Source of the DNA: Bdellovibrionaceae bacterium UBA3535
Lineage (GTDB): Bacteria > Bdellovibrionota > Bdellovibrionia > Bdellovibrionales > UBA840
NCBI GenBank assembly: GCA_002376845.1
Contig: DFOS01000004.1
Span: 1-57,979, forward strand
DNA: 57,979 nucleotides
Reading direction: 5' to 3'
Of this stretch, positions 42,308-50,888 are shown in pieces. A model generated the notes under the pieces. The model worked only from the letters and a program-made list of their open reading frames with translations, searched no databases and was not told the origin of the DNA. The first letter of the stretch is position 1; every line of letters starts with the position of its first letter. Position numbers and translations under genes: made by a program.

Positions 42308-44245
42308 CTAGTTATCCTTTTCATAAGGGCTGTTCAGTTGGCGATCACGAACTTCATTCTTGATGCTAGCAATGAATTCATCTAACGCAATCGCATTTAC
42401 ATTCTTACCATTTCTAAGACGCAAAGAAACATTCTTTGCATCCAGTTCTTGATCTCCAATAATCATCATATAAGGAACTTTCTTTAAAGTTGCCTCACGA
42501 ATCTTGTAACCCAATTTTTCATTACGTTGATCAAAGTGCACCCGCAGTCCACTGTTTTTTAACTTGGACTCGAGCTCTTCACAATATGCCTTTTGAGCAT
42601 CTGTAACATTTAGGATTTGTACCTGCACCGGAGCCAGCCAGGCAGGAAACTTCCCAGCCGTATGCTCAATATAAACCCCAATGAATCGCTCAAAGGAGCC
42701 TAGAATCGCTCGGTGAAGCATAACCGGTCGATGCTCCTGGTTATCTTCTCCTACATACTTTAATTGAAATTTTTCTGGCAAGACAAAGTCGCACTGAATG
42801 GTACCTAACTGCCAAGGTCGACCCAAAACATCATAAACATTGACTTCGATTTTGGGCCCATAAAAAGCTCCCTCGCCTTCTTGCAAAATATAGGAATGAC
42901 CCATTTGCTTTAGTCCCTCTTCCAGGGCTTTTTCAGCTTGATCCCAAATAGCATCACTTCCCTCACGCTTTTCTGGTCGAGTGGACAAATATATTTTGTA
43001 ATCGGTCAGTCCTAGTTTGTGATAAACCTCTTCCAAAAGATTCATAAACGACACAAGTTCGGCTTGCAACTGCTCTTCCGTACAGAAAATATGACCGTCA
43101 TCTTGGCAAAAGGTTCGCACTCGATTCAGGCCATGCATCACGCCACTGCGCTCATATCGATGCAAGCGACCAAAATCCGCCATTCTATAGGGAAGCTCCT
43201 TGTAGGAGTGGTGCTCCATCCCATACAGCACACAATGCCCAGGACAATTCATGGGTTTAAAGGAAAACTCTCGTTCATCCACATTGGAAAAATACATATT
43301 TTCTTTGTAATTGCCGATATGGCCTGAGGTAACAAATAATTCCGTATCAAAAAGTTGCGGCGTAATCACTTCTTGATAATCATATTTTAAATACAGCTCC
43401 TGTAGGTACTTTACCAATTCATTATAGATCACCGAGCCAGCGGCAGTAAAAAATGGCATGCCAGGAGATAGCTGCGAAAAATGAAATAGGTTGAGCTCTT
43501 TGCCCAACTTTCGATGATCGCGCTTTTTTGCCTCTTCCAATTGGTGCAAATATTTTTTCAAATCTTTTTTATCATAAAAAGCCGTCGCATAAATGCGCTG
43601 CAATTGCTCTCTGCTTTCATCCCCTCGCCAGTAAGCACCGGCTACGGATAAAACTTTGTGTGACTTAATTTGCGAAGTATTTTGCACATGGGGACCGCGG
43701 CAAAGATCGACCCAGTCACCTTGAAAGTAAACGCTAACCTCTTCTTGGTCCAAATCTTCAATGATTTGTACTTTGAAATCCTCTTTTAGATTTTTAAAAA
43801 ACTCGATGGCTTTGGCTTTGGGCCATACTTCTTTTTTTAAATCCAATTTACGATTCACGATTTCTGCCATCTTCTTTTCTATGGCTTCCAAATCCTCGGG
43901 TTTAAAATGATAATCATTGGAATAAAAGTCGTAGTAAAAACCATTTTCAATCACCGGCCCAATGGTCACTTGTATGTCGGGCCAAAGCTCCTGCACCGCC
44001 TGCGCCATAACGTGCGCTGCTGAGTGGCGAATGACTTCATTGGCCTCGGGAGATTTGGTAGTGATAATCTCTAACTTCGTGCCATCTTTTAGATTTTGGC
44101 GAAAATCAATGATTTCACCATCCACTTTGCCCGCTAAAGTGTCTTTTGCAAGACGCGGCCCAATGGACTCTGCCACCTCTAAGACACTTGGCTCATGGTC
44201 GAATGTTTTTTCTGAATTGTCGGGTAAAAGAATACGAACGGCCAT
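42308..44245 (-). CDS. thrS: Threonyl-tRNA synthetase
   Basis: A 645-residue class II aminoacyl-tRNA synthetase, full family length. It has an N-terminal TGS domain (1-62), the editing domain with HSAAHVMAQA (His-rich site near 75) and the zinc ligands, then the catalytic core with FKPMNCPGHCVLY, motif-2 RMADFGRLHRYERSGVMHGL and motif-3 RPVMLHRAILGSFERFIG, and the anticodon-binding domain at the end. It charges tRNA-Thr. It heads the thrS-infC-ychJ operon and is 9 nt from the infC start. Confidence 0.97.
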   Translation of the reverse strand: MAVRILLPDNSEKTFDHEPSVLEVAESIGPRLAKDTLAGKVDGEIIDFRQNLKDGTKLEIITTKSPEANEVIRHSAAHVMAQAVQELWPDIQVTIGPVIENGFYYDFYSNDYHFKPEDLEAIEKKMAEIVNRKLDLKKEVWPKAKAIEFFKNLKEDFKVQIIEDLDQEEVSVYFQGDWVDLCRGPHVQNTSQIKSHKVLSVAGAYWRGDESREQLQRIYATAFYDKKDLKKYLHQLEEAKKRDHRKLGKELNLFHFSQLSPGMPFFTAAGSVIYNELVKYLQELYLKYDYQEVITPQLFDTELFVTSGHIGNYKENMYFSNVDEREFSFKPMNCPGHCVLYGMEHHSYKELPYRMADFGRLHRYERSGVMHGLNRVRTFCQDDGHIFCTEEQLQAELVSFMNLLEEVYHKLGLTDYKIYLSTRPEKREGSDAIWDQAEKALEEGLKQMGHSYILQEGEGAFYGPKIEVNVYDVLGRPWQLGTIQCDFVLPEKFQLKYVGEDNQEHRPVMLHRAILGSFERFIGVYIEHTAGKFPAWLAPVQVQILNVTDAQKAYCEELESKLKNSGLRVHFDQRNEKLGYKIREATLKKVPYMMIIGDQELDAKNVSLRLRNGKNVNAIALDEFIASIKNEVRDRQLNSPYEKDN

Positions 44246-44300
44246 TAAAACAAGGTCGAAAATAAAGATAATGAATGACTAGAATTTAGGACTAACATTT

Positions 44301-44315
44301 CTGCTATGATAGCAG
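44301..44315. promoter_or_regulatory. 15-bp perfect dyad between thrS and bioY
   Basis: CTGCTAT-G-ATAGCAG is a perfect 7+1+7 dyad in the 139-bp divergent gap. It does not resemble the BirA (TTGTAACC) or BioR (TTATCTATAA-type) biotin operators that I know, so either another repressor or a short hairpin is possible. Confidence 0.35.
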
Positions 44316-44384
44316 TGAAAAGCTAAAAATCAAGGTGATTTTCTTTTGCCAGTCTGTTAAGTCATAGAAATAAGGAGTGAAATC

Positions 44385-44933
44385 ATGCAAAGAGCGCAAA
44401 ATTGGCTAGAAAGCAAGCTAGAGATACAAAAGGACGTATACCAATTCACCGCAGCCCTAGTTGGCGTTTTCCTCATGGCAGTGCTTGCACAAGTGAAGAT
44501 CCCGCTGCCCTTCACCCCTGTGCCTGTAACCGGGCAAACATTTGGCCTTAGTTTTATTGCCTTACTTTATGGACGCAAACTAGGCTTTGCCACCATTGCC
44601 ACATATTTGTTTTTCGGTGGTCTTGGTGCACCTGTATTTCAGGGTTTTACTAGCGGATTGAGCTTGGCACCAACCCTAGGCTATTTGATCGGAATGTTGT
44701 TTGCTTCCTATGTTGTAGGCGCCTTAGCAGATCGAGGATATGCCAAGTCTTTTTCTTCGGCACTAGCATGCTCCTATTTAGGTAGTGCCATCATTTTTAC
44801 CTGCGGCATTTTAGGTCTAAGCTTTTTTGTTCCCACGACGTCTTTATTTTTTATGGGAGTGGCGCCCTTTTTATTGGGAGATCTATTAAAAAATACTTTG
44901 GCCGCATGGCTTGTTAGTAAAGCTTATAACTAA
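44385..44933 (+). CDS. bioY: Biotin transporter substrate-binding component BioY
   Basis: A 182-residue inner-membrane protein with six hydrophobic segments. VKIPLPFTPVPVTGQTFG and GGLGAPVFQGFTSG...PTLGYLIGM are the defining BioY motifs. BioY works as an S-component with the ECF module (AT energising genes not in this window) or alone with low affinity, so the cell probably salvages biotin. AAGGAG precedes the ATG. The next gene starts 2 bp downstream. Confidence 0.93.
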   Translation: MQRAQNWLESKLEIQKDVYQFTAALVGVFLMAVLAQVKIPLPFTPVPVTGQTFGLSFIALLYGRKLGFATIATYLFFGGLGAPVFQGFTSGLSLAPTLGYLIGMLFASYVVGALADRGYAKSFSSALACSYLGSAIIFTCGILGLSFFVPTTSLFFMGVAPFLLGDLLKNTLAAWLVSKAYN

Positions 44934-44935
44934 GA

Positions 44936-45601
44936 ATGCCACTAACTTTAATCGCCACACCGATTGGCCATTGGCAAGATATAAGTGAGCGCTGTTTACA
45001 AGCACTGAAGCAAGCGGAAGTCGTCATTGGGGAAGAGCCCAAAAGAGCCAGAAAGTTGCTAGCGCAATACGGACTCCGAGACAAAATTGAAAATTTATAT
45101 TTCTTAAATGAACATAGTGATGCGGCTGAGATCCACGAGTTGATAGAGTTTTGCCAAAGCAAACCAGTGGTTTACTTCTCCGATGCGGGCACTCCCTCTT
45201 TTTGCGATCCAGGTTTTCAACTCGTCAAACTTTGCCGTAAAAAGAAAATACCGGTCATTTCCTTGCCAGGGCCGTCCAGTCTTAGCCAGATATTATCGCT
45301 GAGTTCAAAAAAAATTGAGAACTTTGATTTTGTAGGCTTCCTAGCTCGCGAAAAAGACGCACGTAAAAAACAATGGCAAGAGATGCAAAAGCAAAACCGC
45401 GCCATGATTTTTATGGACACCCCTTATCGTATGCAGCAAAGCCTGCAGGAATTAAAAAATTATCTGCCTGATAGAGAGGTTTTAATCGGCTGCGACCTAA
45501 CCAGTGAAGGGGAAATCGTTTTAGAAGGCCGAGCCAAAGAAACCCTCCTTCAGAGCTTACCCAAAAAAGCAGACTTTCTAGTTTTGGTATATGCCAAATA
45601 A
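44936..45601 (+). CDS. RsmI-like SAM-dependent methyltransferase
   Basis: A 221-residue tetrapyrrole-methylase-fold protein. LIATPIGHWQDISERCLQAL, the GEEPKRARKLL and VVYFSDAGTPSFCDPG (SAM-binding) segments and LPGPSSLSQILSLSS are typical of RsmI, the 16S rRNA C1402 2'-O-methyltransferase. It is shorter than classical RsmI (about 280) and lacks its C-terminal extension; the SDAGTPSFCDPG wording (rather than SDAGTPGISDPG) suggests a paralogous subgroup. The rRNA target is therefore likely but not certain. Co-transcribed with bioY. Confidence 0.78.
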   Translation: MPLTLIATPIGHWQDISERCLQALKQAEVVIGEEPKRARKLLAQYGLRDKIENLYFLNEHSDAAEIHELIEFCQSKPVVYFSDAGTPSFCDPGFQLVKLCRKKKIPVISLPGPSSLSQILSLSSKKIENFDFVGFLAREKDARKKQWQEMQKQNRAMIFMDTPYRMQQSLQELKNYLPDREVLIGCDLTSEGEIVLEGRAKETLLQSLPKKADFLVLVYAK

Positions 45602-45604
45602 AAA

Positions 45605-45632
45605 ACGAGCCCCGCTGTGGAGCTCGTCTTTT
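45605..45632. terminator. Bidirectional Rho-independent terminator
   Basis: ACGAGC/GCTCGT (45605-45610 and 45622-45627) with an inner CC/GG stem. A T-run follows on the plus strand (CTTTT) and an A-run precedes it (T on the minus strand), so it can stop both the RsmI-like gene and the convergent lipoprotein gene. Confidence 0.75.
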
Positions 45633-45655
45633 GATTGCAACACTTTACAATTTAA

Positions 45656-46147
45656 TTACTGACAGTAACCACTTGAGCACTGAGCGGCACACTGGGAGTA
45701 GTAGTACTCGTAATAAAGGTTGCGAGTTTGATTGTAGGATGGATCGTACTGGTTGCCAGTAGTACCTGGATACTGCTGCATGGTACCGCCTAACATACTC
45801 TGTGCATAGGCATTACAGTAATTATGGTATGGCAAATTCGGGTTTACAATACCACCACCTTGATTCGGGTATTGACCAGGGTATTGACCAGGATATTGTC
45901 CGGGAAACTGCCCAGGAAATTGTCCTTGGTTCGCTGGTACACAGCCAGGGGGCACTCCTTGTGCTATTGGATAGCCTTGACCCCAAAATTGGTTTTGCGG
46001 AGCTCCACCCCATTGTTGGTTTTGAGCATAAACATAGCCGGGTGGGCAAAAAGCACCTGGGTTTCCAGCGCCTCCGTGATCATCGTCCGAGCAGCCCATT
46101 AGAGCCATGGACAATCCTAATAATACTAAAAGCATAAAGCGTTGCAT
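45656..46147 (-). CDS. Gln/Tyr/Pro/Gly-rich repeat lipoprotein
   Basis: A 163-residue lipoprotein; the lipobox is ALMGC (Cys19) after MQRFMLLVLLGLSM. The start at 46147 has GGAGA 6 nt upstream. The body is low in charge and very rich in Gln, Tyr, Pro and Gly, with five tandem GQ(F/Y)P tetrapeptides (about residues 74-93). Several Cys (FCPPG, GCVPA, YCNAY, QCAAQC, GYCQ) could form disulphides. No family was recognised. Its promoter resembles that of the neighbouring lipoprotein gene. Confidence 0.65.
   Translation of the reverse strand: MQRFMLLVLLGLSMALMGCSDDDHGGAGNPGAFCPPGYVYAQNQQWGGAPQNQFWGQGYPIAQGVPPGCVPANQGQFPGQFPGQYPGQYPGQYPNQGGGIVNPNLPYHNYCNAYAQSMLGGTMQQYPGTTGNQYDPSYNQTRNLYYEYYYSQCAAQCSSGYCQ
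45866..45925. repeat. Five 12-bp tandem repeats in the lipoprotein gene
   Basis: Five consecutive 12-bp units with consensus AGGGTATTGACC (plus strand), encoding GQFP or GQYP on the minus strand. Being a multiple of three, copy-number change would alter length but keep the frame. Confidence 0.85.
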
Positions 46148-46190
46148 TTTTTCTCTCCTTTTGTATTCATACGTTTCACAATGTAAATAA

Positions 46191-46206
46191 TACAAAAGGC
46201 GTGCCA
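46191..46206 (-). promoter_or_regulatory. Sigma54-like promoter of the Gln/Tyr-rich lipoprotein gene
   Basis: On the minus strand TGGCACGCCTTTTGTA matches the sigma54 consensus TGGCACG-N4-TTGCA at all fixed positions but one (T for C in the -12 GC). It lies 43 nt before the ATG. The second lipoprotein gene has an aligned copy. Confidence 0.45.
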
Positions 46207-46308
46207 TTCTAAGTGCTTGATATTATTAGATTTCTAGGGGTCTGCCTGGTAATCTATTTTACAGGGGGTGACAATCTACGCCGCTTTTAGGCGGCACAGA
46301 TCCACAAT

Positions 46309-46704
46309 TTACCATGAATTTGGCTCTTGCCCCGGTAGGGTTTGGCCAGGATACAGAAAATCCTCTTCATTATCATAGGGATTCGGCATGCTACCATTTT
46401 GAATGTAGGCATAAAAGGTCTCCCAAAGGTATGGGTGAAAGCAATGGCTAGCAGTAGAACTAGCATTCACACCTGTGGAATAGGAATTTTCATATTCTTG
46501 GTTCAATCTTTGAATATCTACCTGGTTGCGGCTGAGCATCTGCGCCAATCGCTGATCTTCATAATAGGTATCGGGGCAGTTTCCGCCTAGGGTACCGCCG
46601 GCATTGGGATCACTTGCTGTGCTGCCGCTGCCGCCCCCATCATCGGAGCAGGCCACTAGCATGGCACTTAAAAGTAGAACTAGATAAAAAGTAATGTTTT
46701 TCAT
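46309..46704 (-). CDS. Small lipoprotein of unknown function
   Basis: A 131-residue lipoprotein with lipobox MLVAC (Cys19) and a Ser/Gly/Asp linker (SDDGGGSGST). The mature region is a small Tyr- and Asn-rich domain with two Cys (GNCPD, SHCFH) that may be paired. AAGGA precedes the ATG. It is similar in lipobox, size, composition and promoter to the 45656 lipoprotein, suggesting common regulation rather than close homology. A GC hairpin (46282-46297) lies just beyond the stop but lacks a T run. Confidence 0.6.
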   Translation of the reverse strand: MKNITFYLVLLLSAMLVACSDDGGGSGSTASDPNAGGTLGGNCPDTYYEDQRLAQMLSRNQVDIQRLNQEYENSYSTGVNASSTASHCFHPYLWETFYAYIQNGSMPNPYDNEEDFLYPGQTLPGQEPNSW

Positions 46705-46737
46705 TTCACGTCCTTTGTTCACTACAGTAAATATACA

Positions 46738-46753
46738 TACAAAGGACATGCCA
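46738..46753 (-). promoter_or_regulatory. Sigma54-like promoter of the second lipoprotein gene
   Basis: On the minus strand TGGCATGTCCTTTGTA aligns base for base with TGGCACGCCTTTTGTA at 46191-46206 (13/16), 33 nt before this gene's ATG. Similar downstream wording (ATTTAC, GTGAA) follows in both. Confidence 0.45.
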
Positions 46754-46810
46754 AATTTAGATGGCTAGAAATAATAGAAGGAATACGAAAGCAGACAATT
46801 CTCGATACTA

Positions 46811-46827
46811 CTGACAAAAAATGTCAG
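46811..46827. promoter_or_regulatory. CTGACA-N5-TGTCAG dyad in intergenic region
   Basis: A perfect 6+5+6 dyad, with a further TGTCAG at 46851-46856 nested in ATCAG-N10-CTGAT (46844-46863). The 235-bp gap between the two minus-strand genes holds no ORF, so these are candidate operator half-sites or a small hairpin. Confidence 0.35.
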
Positions 46828-46988
46828 CCTAAAATTATCTACAATCAGCATGTCAGCACTGATATTTCTTTTGAGCACGAATTTACTCATGGTAAATCTC
46901 AGTGAGCTTTTTAAGAGGCTTTGTCTGATGCTTTTTCCAATAGTTTATGAATAAAAGTCTGGTAAGGTAAATCTTCTTTACTAACTAC

Positions 46989-47954
46989 CTAAAATTCAAA
47001 AAGAATCTTACCCTGACCGTGATTGTCTTCACGTGTTTGAAAACGCAAATACTCGCCTTGAATCAATCGATCATTTAAAAACGCGTTGATTTTAGTCTTC
47101 TTTTTGCGAAGGCTTAAATCTGGTTGGTAATGAACCATCACAATATCAGGGGGACTTTCGGCCACCACAAAATCTTTAAAGTACTTGATGGATCTACCAA
47201 TGCTTCTTAAACGGTTTCCCATACCACTTTCATGCTCGATATTTTCTGGGCTGTGGTGGGCATGATCGATTTCCCAATGACCAAAAACTTGAACGGACTT
47301 GGTTGGGTATTTTGCCGGAATACGCCATTTCCCTACTTTCTGTAAGCCCAAACCAAAATACCAAGTGTTTAAATCATTAAAATCACTTAAATCCTCGGAT
47401 GGAAAAAATAGTTTTATGGACAAATAGGGCTGCATGCGCTCCCGGTTCCACAAACTTACATGGGGCTTCATCAAAGCAGCGTGGGGGCCATAAGAGTCAT
47501 AACGAGAACAACGAAGGGAATCAAAACCATCTTCGTGTTTGCGGTACATCAAGCCGCAAACTTCCCCCGTAGAATAATCATATCCGCCGCCGATCTTCCC
47601 AAACGGTCCCAATCGCAGGCTTGCCGGAGTACCTTCAATACCCACGGAAACAGCTATAGCAGCCAAACGATTGCCGACCTGATGGTTCACCTCATTGATG
47701 ATCTCGCGAACTTGCTGCTGAATACCAATGGCATCATCACCATTAATTTTTGCCAATTCTTTGTATTCTGATAGCAAAATTTCTCTCTCATCTTCTGAAA
47801 TATCAGCGTTGCGAATGGCATCTTCCACCATACTTTGCAATTGAATCAGCTCATCCATGCTAGCAGAAAGCATCACTTCTTCTGTAAAGGCTCGCTGGTC
47901 AAAGGCTTGCAAAAAAATGGGAACAAAAAAGATAATAAGAAAAATTGATTTCAT
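46989..47954 (-). CDS. Secreted protein of unknown function
   Basis: A 321-residue exported protein; signal peptide MKSIFLIIFFVPIFLQA. The first 100 residues are helical and acidic (a likely coiled coil, LQSMVEDAIRNADISEDEREILLSEYKELA), then a beta-rich domain with two Cys (GEVCGL, LRCSRY) and a His-rich stretch (GHWEIDHAHHSPENIEHESG). It ends in KILFEF with a terminal aromatic residue. No family was recognised. Confidence 0.6.
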   Translation of the reverse strand: MKSIFLIIFFVPIFLQAFDQRAFTEEVMLSASMDELIQLQSMVEDAIRNADISEDEREILLSEYKELAKINGDDAIGIQQQVREIINEVNHQVGNRLAAIAVSVGIEGTPASLRLGPFGKIGGGYDYSTGEVCGLMYRKHEDGFDSLRCSRYDSYGPHAALMKPHVSLWNRERMQPYLSIKLFFPSEDLSDFNDLNTWYFGLGLQKVGKWRIPAKYPTKSVQVFGHWEIDHAHHSPENIEHESGMGNRLRSIGRSIKYFKDFVVAESPPDIVMVHYQPDLSLRKKKTKINAFLNDRLIQGEYLRFQTREDNHGQGKILFEF

Positions 47955-48110
47955 ACAGATCCTATATTCAAAAATAGAGCCAAGTATATGCCGCCTAAAT
48001 TGCGGTACAGACTAAGAAAATGGCAATCTTTTATCCTATGGGGGTATAAAATACATGGTGAGAGCTGCTGGAAGCCATTTTTTAAGCCATATACTATAAT
48101 GACTCCCATT

Positions 48111-49172
48111 ATGGCGATTCGTTGGTTTTTTTTAATTTTACTCCTATCATCTTCGGGCTTTGCCGCTCCGAAATGTAACTTTTTATTCCAGCGAAATCTT
48201 GATTATTTGCACCGCTATGAAAGCCATTACCTCAGGTTTAAAGAAGAGTACCAGAGACTGGGCTTAGAAAAAGCGGAAGCCAGATTGGTTGAAGACATCC
48301 ATCAGTCGGATAAGGCCTTTTTTCATACCATTGCCTTTTTGGACGCCTTTACTTCCCAGCCCCTTTACTACAAATTGGACCAGCAAATAAAACTTCAAGA
48401 TGGTCATCGAGCATTTTGGCAAAAGTTCCTCCCGCAAAAAAGACCTGGAATAAAAATCAAAGGTCAAAGGCTTTTGGTACAAGAGATGACTTCTTTAAAA
48501 GATGCCAATGCGGTGGAGCAATACATAAAATCCGTATTGGAAGCTTATTATGAACTGCAACTAAAACGCTCCAAAATCAAATTATTTACTTTTCGCCACA
48601 AACAAAAACTTGAAAACATCGTGCAAAACGACCGTTTTTTTTATGACAACATTGAGGTCTATGGCAGGTATATGCCACTTAAAGAACGGGAATATAAAAG
48701 CTTTCTGCCTGATTTTTTCATCTTTCGAATTTTTGATTTTATTTTTAGCGGCTCCCCCATTCAAAAACACCGGCTCAATAAAAACGATTACAATTTACCA
48801 CGAGAAGAGCTCGCTAAGGCATTAGAGAAAAGAATGCTACGGGAAATGTATCTTGTGTCCGGCACAAAAAAAGTTCTTGTTGCCTCAATCATCCTTCCCT
48901 TAATTACCTTGCCGCCCTATTTGATAACCAAAGGCGAGCCGACGATTCGGGTGATCGAGGAGATCAACACACAACAGAGGCGCGAAGATATTAATTATGG
49001 AGAAGCTTTTAGAGAAAGGTATCAGGCTAGCTTACAATACAAAATCAAAAAAATGGAGTCTGAACTCGAACGTGCCGAATACCAGCACGATATCGACTTT
49101 CTAAACCGAGAACTCCAGCAAGCTAAAGAAATGCTAGAGGCAAGTTATAAAAACAATCCGCCTCAAACGTGA
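48111..49172 (+). CDS. Secreted or membrane-anchored helical protein, unknown function
   Basis: A 353-residue protein. The ATG at 48111 gives a normal signal peptide (MAIRWFFLILLLSSSGFAA); the frame is open back to 47988 and another ATG is at 48099, but the upstream part is unlike a signal sequence. TATAAT (48095-48100) lies 10 bp before it. Residues 25-260 are helical and charged; a hydrophobic segment (VLVASIILPLITLPPYLI, about 265-282) is followed by a long C-terminal coiled coil (MESELERAEYQHDIDFLNRELQQAKEM, in parts). The 3' end overlaps the convergent actF by 10 bp. Family not recognised. Confidence 0.55.
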   Translation: MAIRWFFLILLLSSSGFAAPKCNFLFQRNLDYLHRYESHYLRFKEEYQRLGLEKAEARLVEDIHQSDKAFFHTIAFLDAFTSQPLYYKLDQQIKLQDGHRAFWQKFLPQKRPGIKIKGQRLLVQEMTSLKDANAVEQYIKSVLEAYYELQLKRSKIKLFTFRHKQKLENIVQNDRFFYDNIEVYGRYMPLKEREYKSFLPDFFIFRIFDFIFSGSPIQKHRLNKNDYNLPREELAKALEKRMLREMYLVSGTKKVLVASIILPLITLPPYLITKGEPTIRVIEEINTQQRREDINYGEAFRERYQASLQYKIKKMESELERAEYQHDIDFLNRELQQAKEMLEASYKNNPPQT

Positions 49173-50341
49173 TGATGTAAGGCTTCCTCAAGTCTAGGAT
49201 CTTTAATGGCCACTACATTGTGCTTTGCTAGGAAAGTGTGAACCACCAATAAGAAAGCTCCCAAAAATCCAAGGAACAAGCCAATCTCAATATAGCCAAA
49301 GATGACTTTGTCCGTACTTAAATTGGGATAAACCAACCAAAAGTTATCCAAAACCTGAGTGAGCAGTATAAGTATGGCGACATTGCGAACATGGGCAAAG
49401 TTTCTTTTTGCTGCACGAGGTGCTAGGGCCAAAAACGGCACAATGAATTTAAAAATGATCAGCGCCATGGAAACCCAAAACCAATCGCCTTTTATCCGCA
49501 TCATAAAGAACAATGTTTCCTCAGGCAGATTGGTATACCAAATCAACATAAATTGAGAAAAGGCAATGTAGGCATAAAAAATGGTAAAGGCCCACATATA
49601 CTTGGCTACATCATGCAAATGATCTTGACTGACAAAGCCTTGAAGGGTGCCTTTTTTGATTAAATAAATAATGAATAATGCTAGCATGGCCAACACAGAT
49701 TGAAACAGACCTGCAAAGGTATAAACGCCAAACATAGTAGAAAACCAATGAGCCTCTAAACTCATCATCCAGTCCACACTAAAAAGCGAGTAGCTGAGGG
49801 CAAATGCCAAAAGAAAAAGTACGGAGTAAGTTAAATTGCTGCTGGTTTTACTAGGGTCCCCATCTTTATCTTGATCCAGAGAATTCTTACGCAGCTTATG
49901 CGCAAAGAATATCCAAATAGCAAAAAATGTTACTAAGCGAATGTAGAAAAAAGTCGGGTTAAGATAGGCCGTCTTTTTTGAAATCAAATAATCATTGGCT
50001 GCATATTCCGCATTGAACCACTTAAATAAATCCTCTGTTCCAAACAGAAGTGGAATGGTTAGGATCATTGCTATGGGCACAAAGGCCGAAAAAGCCTCAG
50101 CAATTCGGCGAATGCTTACCGACCAACCCGCACTCGTCACATGGTTGATCGCAGCAAAGAAAACCCCGCCCAAACCAAGACTTAAAAAATAGAAATAGGA
50201 CATCAAATAGGCATGCCATGTTCTTTCTGCATCACCTTTTAAGCCCAGCAAGAAAACAATCACACCAACAAAGATGCAGGCCCATGTAGCGCCTTTTGCA
50301 CCTTTTGAAAATTCATATTTTTTTAAACTAAGTTCTGCCAT
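49163..50341 (-). CDS. actF: Alternative complex III, membrane subunit ActF
   Basis: A 392-residue polytopic membrane protein with about ten helices, typical of ActF (quinol:cytochrome c oxidoreductase membrane subunit). The sequence VTSAGWSVSIRRIAEAF, SVDWMMSLEAHWFSTMFGVY and FSQFMLIWYTNLPEET is highly conserved in that family. It is the last gene of the actABCDEF operon, 7 bp after actE. No cytochrome oxidase genes follow, unlike many ACIII operons. Confidence 0.9.
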   Translation of the reverse strand: MAELSLKKYEFSKGAKGATWACIFVGVIVFLLGLKGDAERTWHAYLMSYFYFLSLGLGGVFFAAINHVTSAGWSVSIRRIAEAFSAFVPIAMILTIPLLFGTEDLFKWFNAEYAANDYLISKKTAYLNPTFFYIRLVTFFAIWIFFAHKLRKNSLDQDKDGDPSKTSSNLTYSVLFLLAFALSYSLFSVDWMMSLEAHWFSTMFGVYTFAGLFQSVLAMLALFIIYLIKKGTLQGFVSQDHLHDVAKYMWAFTIFYAYIAFSQFMLIWYTNLPEETLFFMMRIKGDWFWVSMALIIFKFIVPFLALAPRAAKRNFAHVRNVAILILLTQVLDNFWLVYPNLSTDKVIFGYIEIGLFLGFLGAFLLVVHTFLAKHNVVAIKDPRLEEALHHHV

Positions 50342-50348
50342 TTTTTAC

Positions 50349-50888
50349 CTACTGTTTTGTCTCTTTTTGTAATTGTCTTACATAGTTTACGATTTTCCAG
50401 CGATCTTCTTTGGATATCTGCGATGCATAGGAGCCCATCAAGCCCTGTCCATCCGTAATAACGTGATAGATACGACCATCCGACCAAGATACTACCTTCT
50501 CCGAATTCATTACCGGCGGTTTCACTAGCATTTTATCCGCTACTGTGCCGTTACCCAAACCCTTAGGCCCGTGGCATACCATACAATAGGTATCGTAGAG
50601 CAGCTTGCCCTTTTCTAGGACCTGCTCGTTGCCAGAGAAAGGATTTACCAACTCTTTGCCTGCTTTTTCTGGTTGTGCCTTGTACATATAAGGCGCCTTT
50701 CCCTGGGCCACAGTCCCTTCAGGCGGCATCCGCATGGCTTGGTAATCTTTTTTCGACGGATCGTAATCTTGCGCTTTGATAGCGGGTGATTCCATCATAT
50801 TTTGAATCAATTCTACATTGGGCTTGTCTGACTTAGAGTCACAAGCTACCAGTGCAAATACTAATGTACAGCTAAGAACGTACTTCAT
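50349..50888 (-). CDS. actE: Alternative complex III, monohaem cytochrome c subunit ActE
   Basis: A 179-residue lipoprotein (lipobox LVAC, Cys16) with one c-type haem site CMVCH (102-106) in the YDTYCMVCHGPKGLGNG context and a distal Met candidate in GLMGSYA. ActE passes electrons from the complex to soluble cytochrome c or an oxidase. It directly abuts actD, which ends one base upstream. Confidence 0.9.
   Translation of the reverse strand: MKYVLSCTLVFALVACDSKSDKPNVELIQNMMESPAIKAQDYDPSKKDYQAMRMPPEGTVAQGKAPYMYKAQPEKAGKELVNPFSGNEQVLEKGKLLYDTYCMVCHGPKGLGNGTVADKMLVKPPVMNSEKVVSWSDGRIYHVITDGQGLMGSYASQISKEDRWKIVNYVRQLQKETKQ

Noticed and set aside
46282..46297. GCCGC/GCGGC hairpin as terminator of the second lipoprotein gene
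   Set aside because: No T run follows on either strand; left as a plain hairpin.
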